This document shows positions 45,442 to 53,731 of a stretch of 64,000 bases of DNA, in pieces. The stretch is from positions 220,501 through 284,500 of the forward strand of contig SEFT01000003.1 of assembly GCA_004144175.1 (NCBI GenBank). Direction: 5' to 3'. The stretch comes from Sphingobacteriales bacterium. Lineage in GTDB: Bacteria > Bacteroidota > Bacteroidia > Chitinophagales > Chitinophagaceae. The first letter of the stretch is position 1, and the number at the start of each line of letters is the position of its first letter. A program made the translations under genes and the position numbers. The notes under the pieces were generated by a model. The model was not told where the DNA came from and ran no database searches. It worked only from the letters and a program-made list of their open reading frames with translations.

Positions 45442-46026
45442 CTAACGCAAAACCATCTGCTTCTCTGTGATCATTTTCCTAAGGTTGATAAGGCCATAGC
45501 GCATACGGCCCAGCGCCGTATTGATGCTTACCGAAGTAAGATCAGCTATCTCTTTGAAACTGAGATCACCATACATGCGCAGCACAATCACCTCACGCTG
45601 GTCTTCCGGAAGCTGCTCTATTAACTGCCTTACGCTTTGGTCTACCTGCCGGCGCTCCATTTTATCAGATGCTGACTCCACCATATCTGAAAACAGATGG
45701 GAGATATCCGAACCATCGGGCAGTGTTACAGGCACCTGGTTTTTTACCTTGCGAAAGTGGTCCATACATAGGTTATGCCCTATACGGATGGCCCATGGCA
45801 GGAACTTACCCTGGTCGGAGTAACGCCCCTCCCGCATTGTTTTGATCAGTTTCAAAAAGGTGTCCTGGAAAATATCTTCGGCAAGATACTTGTCCTTCAC
45901 CATCATGTAAATAGACGTATATATCTTATCCTTATAACGATAAATAAGGGCTTCAAGTGACTGATCATCTCCATTAAGAAAAGAATGAATCAGTTCCGAA
46001 TCGGACTGTTGGTGGATTAATTGCAT
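45442..46026 (-). CDS. RNA polymerase sigma factor, ECF-like sigma-70
   Basis: The 194-residue protein has sigma region 2 (SLEALIYRYKDKIYTSIYMMVKDKYLAEDIFQDTFLKLI, then WAIRIGHNLCMDHFRK) and region 4 (LPEDQREVIVLRMYGDLSFKEIADLTSVSINTALGRMRYGL), with a linker of about 45 residues. No anti-sigma factor gene is adjacent, unlike classical ECF units, so control may be by expression level or an unlinked partner. It precedes rsmE and DUF4159 on the same strand. A stress or housekeeping role cannot be decided from sequence. Confidence 0.92.
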   Translation of the reverse strand: MQLIHQQSDSELIHSFLNGDDQSLEALIYRYKDKIYTSIYMMVKDKYLAEDIFQDTFLKLIKTMREGRYSDQGKFLPWAIRIGHNLCMDHFRKVKNQVPVTLPDGSDISHLFSDMVESASDKMERRQVDQSVRQLIEQLPEDQREVIVLRMYGDLSFKEIADLTSVSINTALGRMRYGLINLRKMITEKQMVLR

Positions 46027-46367
46027 ATACTTCTACTTTTTAAAGCGTATAGCTTCAGGCCATGCCGTAAAATATTTTAAGTAGAAATATTGCTTATAAG
46101 CGAGCGTTTTTGAGATTATTTAACGTACCAGCTAAAATATTATTGCGCAAACGTTGTAAAAAAGTTAAAACAAATACTGAGCCAAATATTAAAGTGGGAG
46201 ATAAATTTACTGCTATTTGTAAAGAAAGACAATGGTCTGTTAAAAAGAGTTGGCGTTTTTCGGCCTTTAACATGATTTTGTGATTTCTGCATGACAAACC
46301 TATGCGCATCCATTCTGCCAGGCTTAGTATTAAGATGCAATTGCGATAACGATTAGACTATAAAATC
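46027..46367. other. AT-rich intergenic region, no gene seen
   Basis: This 340-base gap upstream of the sigma gene contains only short unsupported ORFs. A 10-bp palindrome GCTTATAAGC lies at 46092-46101. The sigma factor promoter should lie here, but no full consensus was found. Confidence 0.5.
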
Positions 46368-46400
46368 AAAATCCCGGACACCTAGTGATCCGGGATTTTT
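46368..46400 (-). terminator. Terminator after the small basic secreted protein gene
   Basis: Stem AAAATCCCGGA/TCCGGGATTTT, extended by CAC/GTG across a bulged base, 20 bases beyond the stop codon. T-rich tracts are present on both sides. Confidence 0.75.
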
Positions 46401-46419
46401 ATGCAGACAAAAAGGAACC

Positions 46420-46830
46420 TTATTTGTGACGGAACTGCCTTTCGTTGTAGCGGCCATTGTTCCAGCTACTACCGCCGCCGTTGTTGTTATATCTTCCGTA
46501 ACCCTTGCCTCTGAACTGACGGTCGTGTTTTTGGGCATATATGTTGCGGCCCATATGCTTCTGTTGCTTGCGGATGAACATACGTTCTTTACGGCTCATC
46601 CTTCCATCGGCCATAGCCATTTGCTTATAGTGGCGTATGCGCGACTGATCGTTTCGCAGTTGCATGGCCTCTCGCTTAGTGAGCGATCCATTTCTTACGC
46701 CGTGCTGTATACGGTGCCTTTGGTCTTGCTGTGCGCGATTGATGTTTCTTCTGCTGTGTGGCTGCGCTTCGGCTACAGCGCTTATGAATAAGGCGCCGAC
46801 CAGTGAAGCAATAAAAATGATCTGTTTCAT
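46420..46830 (-). CDS. Small basic secreted protein, unknown function
   Basis: The 136-residue protein has a signal peptide (MKQIIFIASLVGALFISAVAEAQ) and a highly basic mature part rich in Arg, Gln, His and Lys, with two similar helical segments (GSLTKREAMQLRNDQSRIRHYKQMAMADGRMSRKERMFIRKQQKHM), each led by a turn of the form G-x-(L/M)-(T/S)-(K/R)-(K/R)-E. The tail is Gly/Asn/Arg-rich. I do not recognise a family. The repeats could form a helical hairpin with a polyanion such as polysaccharide or DNA as partner (inference). An AGGAG sequence lies just before the ATG, unusually SD-like for this genome. Confidence 0.7.
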   Translation of the reverse strand: MKQIIFIASLVGALFISAVAEAQPHSRRNINRAQQDQRHRIQHGVRNGSLTKREAMQLRNDQSRIRHYKQMAMADGRMSRKERMFIRKQQKHMGRNIYAQKHDRQFRGKGYGRYNNNGGGSSWNNGRYNERQFRHK

Positions 46831-46901
46831 AACTCCTCGTTTCGTTTTATATACAATAGACCGCTTATTGAAACAACAGTTTAATAGACTGGTGTTAAAG
46901 A

Positions 46902-46931
46902 AAACAAAAAGCTCCCGTAGATACGGGAGCT
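46902..46931 (-). terminator. Terminator of the dcw operon after ftsZ
   Basis: Perfect 10-bp stem AGCTCCCGTA/TACGGGAGCT with a 2-base loop; on the minus strand it is followed by TTTTGTTTTC. It lies 36 bases beyond the ftsZ stop codon. Confidence 0.85.
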
Positions 46932-46966
46932 GTTACGCAATATGAATATATAACAAAAGAGAACCC

Positions 46967-48586
46967 TTAGTCCGGCTTCTTACCATCAAGGAATGTATTG
47001 ATGGTTTGAATGCTTGCCTGGCCATTCTGCTGGTCGTTGTAACCAACTGTATAGCCGCTGTAATAAGTGTCGGTAGCTGAAGGCGGTGTATCGTTGCCTA
47101 GCTGCATGTTGCGGCGTACATAGGCCGGTACATTTTCTACGTCATCGTTTCCTTCGCTTCCTTTTATATTGAAGCTCATGCGGCGCAGGCGCTCTGCACG
47201 GTCTTCCAATGCACGTTTCTGCTCTTCAAATCTTCTTTTCTCTTCCATCTCGTCTGCCGACAGTACATGGTCGCCTATCTTCATAGAAGGCTGCTGCTGA
47301 GGTGTTTCATTTTTTATTACCAGTTGCATAGGTATTTCATCCGGCGCTTCATTTACAGCACTTGCCTGAGCGGCACTAGCTGTAGGTGTTTCATTACCAG
47401 CCAGCGTGAATTGCTCACGGCCACTATTAGCTTGCGGATTGAAATAAGACTGAGGTGCAGGATTAGCTTGTGCCTGTGGCGCTTCTACCAGTGTAGGCGC
47501 CATGGCATCTTTCCTTTCAACAGGTTGTGGCGCTGGTGCCGATGCAGCATTGTTCTCACCTAGTCTTACCACAATTTTCTCCGGCTCTGCATTCCTTACC
47601 GGGAAGTCAGCAGCTACTTCTTTATAGTTGAAGCCTGTAGCAATAACGGTTACAGCTATCTTATCGCCCAGGTTCGGGTCGTGGCCCATACCTAGGATAA
47701 CATCGCAGTTGTCGCCGGCTTGTTGCTGTACGTATGCCTGTATCGCTTCTGCTTCATCCATCGTATGCTCAAACTCACCCGCTGCCGATGTAATGTTCAG
47801 CAACAGCCATTTAGCACCGCGTATGTCGCTATCGTTCAGTAGCGGAGAGTTTAGCGCCTGCTCTACTGCATGCAGTGCACGGTTTTCGCCTGATACAGCA
47901 GCCGCACCCAGTATGGCTACACCACCGTTCTTCATTACCGTACACACGTCAGCAAAGTCAACGTTGATCTGGCCTGTTGTGTTGATCACATCTGTGATAC
48001 ATTTAGCAGCAGTAGCCAGTATGTCATCAGCTTTAGCAAATGCCTGAGTGAAAGGCAGGTTGCCGAATTGCTGACGCAATTTGTCGTTCGAAATGATCAG
48101 GATCGTATCTACATGCTCGCGCATACGGTCGATACCTTCCTGCGCCTGCTTCATACGCTTACGGCCTTCGTAAGTAAATGGCGTAGTAACGATACCTACG
48201 GTGAGGATGCCCAGGTCGCGGCATATCTTAGCTACTACAGGTGCACCACCTGTACCGGTACCACCGCCCATACCGGCAGTGATGAACGCCATGCGCGTAT
48301 TTACCTTCAATATTTTTGCAACATCATCCAGGCTCTCTTCGCAAGACAGCTTGCCGATCTCCGGATTAGCGCCTGCGCCAAGGCCTTGTGTAAGATGTGG
48401 CCCCAGTTGAATTTTGTTTGGTACCGGGCTCAGTGCAAGTGCCTGAGAATCGGTGTTACAGATCACAAAGTCTACCGCCTCTATATTAAGACTGTGCATG
48501 TAGTTTACGGCATTGCCGCCACCACCACCTACGCCTATCACTTTAATGATAGACGACTGATTTTTCGGAATTTCAAAATGTATCAT
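46967..48586 (-). CDS. ftsZ: Cell division protein FtsZ
   Basis: FtsZ is the tubulin-like GTPase that polymerises into the division ring. The 539-residue protein has KVIGVGGGGGNAVNYM, the tubulin signature GGGTGTG at 107-113, the NxDFADV-type T7 loop in QINVDFADVCTVMKNGG, and an intact GTPase and C-terminal core to about residue 330. A long Gln/Ala/Pro-rich linker follows (about 340-490), making it longer than the 380-400 residues of E. coli FtsZ, as is usual in Bacteroidota. It is the last gene of the dcw operon and lies 74 bases after ftsA. Confidence 0.97.
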   Translation of the reverse strand: MIHFEIPKNQSSIIKVIGVGGGGGNAVNYMHSLNIEAVDFVICNTDSQALALSPVPNKIQLGPHLTQGLGAGANPEIGKLSCEESLDDVAKILKVNTRMAFITAGMGGGTGTGGAPVVAKICRDLGILTVGIVTTPFTYEGRKRMKQAQEGIDRMREHVDTILIISNDKLRQQFGNLPFTQAFAKADDILATAAKCITDVINTTGQINVDFADVCTVMKNGGVAILGAAAVSGENRALHAVEQALNSPLLNDSDIRGAKWLLLNITSAAGEFEHTMDEAEAIQAYVQQQAGDNCDVILGMGHDPNLGDKIAVTVIATGFNYKEVAADFPVRNAEPEKIVVRLGENNAASAPAPQPVERKDAMAPTLVEAPQAQANPAPQSYFNPQANSGREQFTLAGNETPTASAAQASAVNEAPDEIPMQLVIKNETPQQQPSMKIGDHVLSADEMEEKRRFEEQKRALEDRAERLRRMSFNIKGSEGNDDVENVPAYVRRNMQLGNDTPPSATDTYYSGYTVGYNDQQNGQASIQTINTFLDGKKPD

Positions 48587-48660
48587 ACTACTTTAATTTT
48601 TTTGATTGGGGGTTAGTAAAGTGTGTGAATTGGTTTTGTCTCTTTTGCTATTGTGTTTTG

Positions 48661-50076
48661 TTATTTTATTTCCTCGTCCTCTACTTCTTCAAAGAAGCTC
48701 ATGAACTTTCCTTTCAGCCCGTCAAACAAGCGCTTCAGGTTCTCGTTGCGCTTCTTTTGTTTGTGCTGCACTTGTTCATCTATATCATCTTCTGTTTCTT
48801 CTTCCACCTGCGGTGTTACATTGGCTACAGCTTCCGCTACTACGGGCTTCATAGCCTCTTCGTTGAAGTGAATGTAGTTGCCGCCATCGCCGATAAAGCG
48901 CATACGACCGTTCTCAAAGTCGTGGTAGCCTCTCAGGATAAGACCAATACAGGTTGAGTACATCGGGTTCATCAGCGACTCGGTATGACCGCCTGCCAGA
49001 TGCTCGTTCGGGTGACCGATGCGTGCTCCAAGGCCGGTTACATACTCTGTAAGCTGTATGATGTGCTTCATCTGAGCGCCACCACCTGTCAGGATGATAC
49101 CGCCGTATAGTTTCTTATCCAGGTCTATCTGTTTAAGATGATACACTACGTAGTCGAGTATCTCCTGCATACGCGCCTGTATGATGTGCGCCAGGTTCTT
49201 CACCGATATTTCCTTCGGCGGAAGACCACGCAGGCCCGGGATGGTGATGTAGGCATTGGCATTGGCCTCATCAGCCAGTGCGGTACCAAACTGCACCTTC
49301 ATCTGCTCGGCCTGTGCACGCAGTACGCCGAGTCCGTTGCGTATATCATTTGTAATGTTTACACCTGCATATGGTATCACCGCAGTATGCTTCAGCATAC
49401 CATCGTAGAACACCGCCATGTCGGTAGTACCACCGCCTATATCCACGATAGCCACACCTGCTTCCAGGTCTTCATCGTTCATTACAGCGGCAGCCGATGC
49501 CAGTGGCTGCAATACAAGATCTCTTGTATTGAGGTTCGACTTGTCTACACAACGTTTGATGTTGCGTATGGCATTGCGGTCACCGGTAATGATGTGGAAA
49601 TTAGCGCCGATCTTCACCCCGCTCATCCCGATCGGGTCCAGCACGTTCGATGTATTGTCTACATTGAACTCCTGTGGAATAATATCGATGATCTGGTCGC
49701 CGGCAGGGATATAAGTTTTATACTGATCGCGCACCAGCAGATCAATATCTTCCTTATTGATTTCTTCCTCAACGCGTGTGCGCACACGGTCGCCACGGGT
49801 TTGCAGGCTCTTGATATGCTGGCCGGCAATGCCAACATATACTTCCTTGATCTCCAGGTTCGGATTCGATTGCAGGCATTTCTCAATTGCCTGCTCGATA
49901 GAGCGGATACATTGCTCGATGTTCATCACCACACCATGGCTGACACCGGCCGACTCCGCCCGTCCCATTCCCAGGACCTCAAGCTTGCCAAACTCGTTTT
50001 TCCGGCCCGCTATCGCAACTACTTTCGTCGTCCCGATGTCGAGGCCTACAATTACTGGTTGTTCTTTTTTACTCAT
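48661..50076 (-). CDS. ftsA: Cell division protein FtsA
   Basis: The actin-like protein tethers FtsZ to the membrane. The 471-residue sequence has VGLDIGTTKVVAIAG (phosphate 1), the 1C domain with VGIAGQHIKS, the phosphate 2 motif VAIVDIGGGTTDMAVF and the adenosine motif GGIILTGGGAQMK. The C-terminal amphipathic membrane-targeting helix is in KKRNENLKRLFDGLKGKFMSFFEEVE, preceded by an acidic stretch (EEETEDDIDEQ). Position between ftsQ and ftsZ is canonical. Confidence 0.96.
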   Translation of the reverse strand: MSKKEQPVIVGLDIGTTKVVAIAGRKNEFGKLEVLGMGRAESAGVSHGVVMNIEQCIRSIEQAIEKCLQSNPNLEIKEVYVGIAGQHIKSLQTRGDRVRTRVEEEINKEDIDLLVRDQYKTYIPAGDQIIDIIPQEFNVDNTSNVLDPIGMSGVKIGANFHIITGDRNAIRNIKRCVDKSNLNTRDLVLQPLASAAAVMNDEDLEAGVAIVDIGGGTTDMAVFYDGMLKHTAVIPYAGVNITNDIRNGLGVLRAQAEQMKVQFGTALADEANANAYITIPGLRGLPPKEISVKNLAHIIQARMQEILDYVVYHLKQIDLDKKLYGGIILTGGGAQMKHIIQLTEYVTGLGARIGHPNEHLAGGHTESLMNPMYSTCIGLILRGYHDFENGRMRFIGDGGNYIHFNEEAMKPVVAEAVANVTPQVEEETEDDIDEQVQHKQKKRNENLKRLFDGLKGKFMSFFEEVEDEEIK

Positions 50077-50102
50077 ACTGCGTCCCCTTTAAAAATGTAT
50101 TA

Positions 50103-51260
50103 TTAGTTGTTATTCTTTCCCGGATATACGTACTTAGGTTTTGCCGGTTCTTTCTTAGCGTCTGCTTTTTTAGCATCTGCTTTCTTATCTGCCGGTTTTG
50201 CTTTACTCGCTACATCTGCTTTTGTTATTGCTTGTCTTTTCTCTTTCTCTTGTTTCGGTTTCACAGTTGGCTTAGGCAGTTCCTTCTTTACTACAGGAGT
50301 TGCTTTTGCCTGAGGCGCAGCTTTAGCCGCTGTGGGCTGTAGTGCAGGTTTAGTTGCTGTAGGCTGTGGTATCGGCTTCATTATTGGTATGGCGGCAGTG
50401 GCACTGTCTTTCTTGCCGCCGTCAATGATTGCTTTTACCCAGTCCATATTACTCAGCCCTTTGTTCGATGGCATCTTCCAGGGCAGTGCCGGGGATGCTA
50501 CTACTTGTCCTTTATAACGCAGGTCCAGCACTTCGTATTTGTCCCAACCTACACGGTTCAGTACTTTTTTATAGAAGGCAAATAAGTTGTCAAACTTAGC
50601 TTTCATGTTGCTGGTATCACCCAGTATAATGCGCTGATTGCCCAGCACAGGCACTACTTCAAATGTGCGGTCATCCGTCACCACTAGTTGCGACACCTGC
50701 GCATTCCAGAAGCTATCGCGCTCTATATGTCTTACCAGCGCTACTATTTGCCCTTTCAAAGCCATAGCCGCACTGTCATCTTTCAGCACCGGCACATTCG
50801 TAACTACCGTAGTATAGTGTATGTACTGCCCTGAGAGTGGCATCGCCTGTAACGAACGATCGAGGTAATAGCTATTCCCGCTTTGATCGAACAGGCGCGC
50901 TACGGGTATACGTTGCGTAACGTTAGCATGCAGCACCTTTTGGTTGTCGATGTACACCTGCGCATCTTCTACCCAAGGGTTGGCGTTGATCACCTTTTCC
51001 AGGCGGTTGATGTCGATATTATTCAAGTCTGCATTCTGCCCGTTGACGCTATTCCCATTTATCAGCACCTGCTTTATGTCCTGCTTATCTACAAAGTGAT
51101 ACTGTGGATTTTTGATATTAATGCTCAATCCATCTACACTTCTGTCATTCTGTATTTTAGTAGCGCTCGATATCGCCATGACGCATCCGGTGGTCAATAT
51201 GATTGTAACCACCAGTTGCAGCACTTTACGGATCGATATTTTGCGCTTCTTCTGTTCCAT
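50103..51260 (-). CDS. ftsQ: Cell division protein FtsQ with long Lys/Ala/Pro-rich C-terminal tail
   Basis: FtsQ is a single-pass membrane protein that links divisome assembly with FtsB/FtsL. A short basic cytosolic start (KKRKISIRKVLQ) precedes a transmembrane helix at about 12-32, a POTRA-like domain and the beta-domain with PWVEDAQVYIDNQKVLHANVTQRIPVARLF and LVVTDDRTFEVVPVLGNQRI. From about 290 to 385 the protein is a low-complexity tail with PTATKPALQPTAAK-like repeats and KADAKKADAKK. E. coli FtsQ has no such tail; it would lie in the periplasm and may bind the wall (inference). Start and stop abut murC and ftsA. Confidence 0.9.
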   Translation of the reverse strand: MEQKKRKISIRKVLQLVVTIILTTGCVMAISSATKIQNDRSVDGLSINIKNPQYHFVDKQDIKQVLINGNSVNGQNADLNNIDINRLEKVINANPWVEDAQVYIDNQKVLHANVTQRIPVARLFDQSGNSYYLDRSLQAMPLSGQYIHYTTVVTNVPVLKDDSAAMALKGQIVALVRHIERDSFWNAQVSQLVVTDDRTFEVVPVLGNQRIILGDTSNMKAKFDNLFAFYKKVLNRVGWDKYEVLDLRYKGQVVASPALPWKMPSNKGLSNMDWVKAIIDGGKKDSATAAIPIMKPIPQPTATKPALQPTAAKAAPQAKATPVVKKELPKPTVKPKQEKEKRQAITKADVASKAKPADKKADAKKADAKKEPAKPKYVYPGKNNN

Positions 51261-52619
51261 CTATTTACTTGCCAGTATTTCGCCTATCGGTTTTACAAGT
51301 TGATCTATATCACCGGCACCTGCTGTTATGAACAGGTCGGGCTTTGCAGCCTTTACATATTCCAGCAGTCCCTCTTTCGAAAGAATGGTCTTGCTCGGGT
51401 TTGCCATTTTATCCGCTATCATTTGCGATGAAACCCCTTCGATCGGCAATTCGCGCGCAGGGTATATATCCAGCAGTATCACTTCATCGGCCATATCCAG
51501 GCTATGCGCAAAGCCATCTGCCAGGTCGCGGGTACGGGTAAACAAATGCGGCTGGAATGCCACTACACACTTGCGCCCATGGAACAGGCGCTTGGCACTG
51601 CTTATCAGCGCAGCCAGTTCTTCAGGATGGTGTGCATAATCATCTATATAAACCGCCTTATCATTCTTTACCACATATTCAAAACGGCGCTTAACCCCTC
51701 TGAATGCAGCTAGCGCCTCTCTTATCTTATCAGAATCGATCTTCAGCAGATGCGCTATGGTAATAGCAGCAACCGCATTCTCCACGTTGTGCATGCCGCC
51801 TATCGGCAGGTGTAGCTTTTCAATGCTCCAGTCTTCACCTACTACATCGAACACATATCCGCCTGACTTCTGTACAATATTGGCAGCATATATATCTGCC
51901 GCATCGTTTTGCAGGCTATAGGTAAGTATGCTCGATGCCGACAGATCGCTTGCTCTTTTCAGTCCGTGTTTGGCCAGCAGTGTGCCACCTGGTTTAATGT
52001 TCTTTGTATACTGAATGAATGCTTTCTCCATTTCTTCAGCAGTGCCATAGATATCCAGGTGGTCAGGGTCCATAGCTGTAAGTACAGCTACATCGGGGTG
52101 CAGCTTCAGGAAGCTCCTGTCGTATTCATCGGCTTCTATCACGGCTACATTGTTATCACTGCTCCAGTAGTTGCGCTCATAGTTAACAGACACACCACCC
52201 AGAAACGCGTTACAACCCAAACCGGTCTCACGCAGCAGGTAAGCGGTCATGGTGCTGATGGTGGTCTTGCCATGCGTACCTGCTACTGTAATAGCAAATG
52301 AGGTCTGCGTGATCCATTGCAATACATCGCTGCGTTTATAAACAGGATAGTTATTATCGCGGAACCAATTCAGTTCTTTATGATCCGCAGGTATAGCAGG
52401 AGTATACACTACCAGCTCTGCTTCTTTATCTATTAGTGATACATCATCTGCGTAATGTATCTCCATGCCCTCTTCTGCCAGTTTCATCGTCAGCTCCGTT
52501 TCGGTTTTGTCGTAACCGCTGACAGCAGCACCTCTCTGGCGGAAATAGCGTGCCAGGGCGCTCATACCGATGCCGCCTATGCCTACGAAATAGATCCTTT
52601 TTAGTTCGAGTACGTTCAT
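51261..52619 (-). CDS. murC: UDP-N-acetylmuramate--L-alanine ligase
   Basis: MurC adds L-alanine to UDP-MurNAc using ATP, the first peptide-stem step of peptidoglycan. The 452-residue enzyme has YFVGIGGIGMSALARYF at the N-terminus, the ATP loop GTHGKTTISTM, the EADEYDRSFLKL motif and DDYAHHPEELAAL. Its ATG overlaps the murG stop codon by one base (TAATG) and its stop is directly before ftsQ, so expression is tightly coupled within the dcw operon. Confidence 0.97.
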   Translation of the reverse strand: MNVLELKRIYFVGIGGIGMSALARYFRQRGAAVSGYDKTETELTMKLAEEGMEIHYADDVSLIDKEAELVVYTPAIPADHKELNWFRDNNYPVYKRSDVLQWITQTSFAITVAGTHGKTTISTMTAYLLRETGLGCNAFLGGVSVNYERNYWSSDNNVAVIEADEYDRSFLKLHPDVAVLTAMDPDHLDIYGTAEEMEKAFIQYTKNIKPGGTLLAKHGLKRASDLSASSILTYSLQNDAADIYAANIVQKSGGYVFDVVGEDWSIEKLHLPIGGMHNVENAVAAITIAHLLKIDSDKIREALAAFRGVKRRFEYVVKNDKAVYIDDYAHHPEELAALISSAKRLFHGRKCVVAFQPHLFTRTRDLADGFAHSLDMADEVILLDIYPARELPIEGVSSQMIADKMANPSKTILSKEGLLEYVKAAKPDLFITAGAGDIDQLVKPIGEILASK

Positions 52620-53725
52620 TAGTTTTTCACTTTTGCTATTTCCATTACTTTCCGCGCTATCCGCTCGTCCGCATCCTTTATTGCCAGCGCCAGCAGGTTG
52701 CGCGACATGATGTCTTGCATCGGCTGGTCAGTCAATAGTTTCTTTATCTTTTTTATCAATTCTGTTTTTGCTTCATTGTCCTTTACCATCAGCGCGGCAT
52801 TGTGCTGCACCAGCGCCATGGCATTGCTCGTCTGGTGGTCTTCTGCCGCAAACGGATATGGCACAAACACTACGGGCTTCGCTGCGATACACAATTCTGC
52901 TATTGCTAAAGCTCCCGCACGTGACACTACCAGGTCGGCAGCAGCATAAGCGTAGTCCATCTGGCGTATAAACTCAAACACTTTTACACTGCCTTTAAAT
53001 GCCTCAGCCCTTTTTTGTGCCTGCTCGTAGTACAGCTTACCTGTCTGCCAAACGATCTGCACACCTTCTTTTATCAGTTCATCCAGGCTCTCGTCTATCG
53101 CTTCGTTTATCGACTTTGCGCCAAGACTGCCACCTACCACAAGGATAGTCGTTTTACGCTCGTCCATACCCAGCCATGCCTGCCCTTCTGCTCTTGTTAT
53201 GTTCGACTGTGAGATATTTTTTCTCACAGGGTTTCCGCTGTGTATTATTCTGTCTTTCGGGAAGAACTTATCCATCTGGTCGTAAGCGACACATATGGCT
53301 TTTGCCTTCTTACCCAATATCTTATTGCTCTTACCTGCGTATGAGTTCTGTTCCTGTATTAATGTTGGTATGCCTGCACCCTGTGCCGCATTCAGCATCG
53401 GAAAGCTGGCATATCCGCCCACACCTACAACTGCATCCGGCTTAAAGTCCTTCAGTATGCTCTTGGCCTTCCACATACTCTTCAACATCTTATAGGGCAG
53501 CAACAGGTTCTTCAGCATATTGCTCCTGTTGAAGCCTACTATATCCAGCCCTATTATTTCGAAACCTTCCTGCGGCACTTTCTCCATCTCCATCTTGCCC
53601 TTCGCCCCCACGAACAATAGCTGCGTACCCGGCGCAAGGCGCTGCAGCGCCTGCCCTATGGCAACTGCGGGAAAGATGTGCCCACCTGTTCCGCCCCCGG
53701 CTATTATGACGCGCATGCTACTCAT
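52619..53725 (-). CDS. murG: UDP-GlcNAc--lipid I N-acetylglucosaminyltransferase
   Basis: MurG transfers GlcNAc from UDP-GlcNAc to lipid I, forming lipid II on the inner face of the membrane. The 368-residue GT28 enzyme shows VIIAGGGTGGHIFPAVAIG, the VVGVGGYASFPML segment, TLIQEQNSYAGKSNK, VVGGSLGAKSINEA and the donor site SRAGALAIAELCIAAKPVVFVPYPFAAEDHQ. The ATG at 53725 is used; a second ATG three codons later is possible. The stop codon overlaps the murC start. Confidence 0.97.
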   Translation of the reverse strand: MSSMRVIIAGGGTGGHIFPAVAIGQALQRLAPGTQLLFVGAKGKMEMEKVPQEGFEIIGLDIVGFNRSNMLKNLLLPYKMLKSMWKAKSILKDFKPDAVVGVGGYASFPMLNAAQGAGIPTLIQEQNSYAGKSNKILGKKAKAICVAYDQMDKFFPKDRIIHSGNPVRKNISQSNITRAEGQAWLGMDERKTTILVVGGSLGAKSINEAIDESLDELIKEGVQIVWQTGKLYYEQAQKRAEAFKGSVKVFEFIRQMDYAYAAADLVVSRAGALAIAELCIAAKPVVFVPYPFAAEDHQTSNAMALVQHNAALMVKDNEAKTELIKKIKKLLTDQPMQDIMSRNLLALAIKDADERIARKVMEIAKVKN

Positions 53726-53731
53726 GTTATG

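Noticed and set aside
46094-46309. Short minus-strand ORFs in the gap upstream of the sigma gene
   Set aside because: No signal peptide, domain or promoter-start arrangement that supports them; region is AT-rich and probably regulatory.
49138-50106. 322-residue plus-strand ORF opposite ftsA
   Set aside because: It is fully antisense to a clear ftsA gene and shows no domain or sensible composition; the openness comes from codon bias of ftsA.
50107-50300. Lys/Ala-rich stretch at the ftsQ end as a frameshift artefact
   Set aside because: The frame stays open with a regular repeat and a sensible stop just before ftsA, so it is treated as a genuine low-complexity tail.
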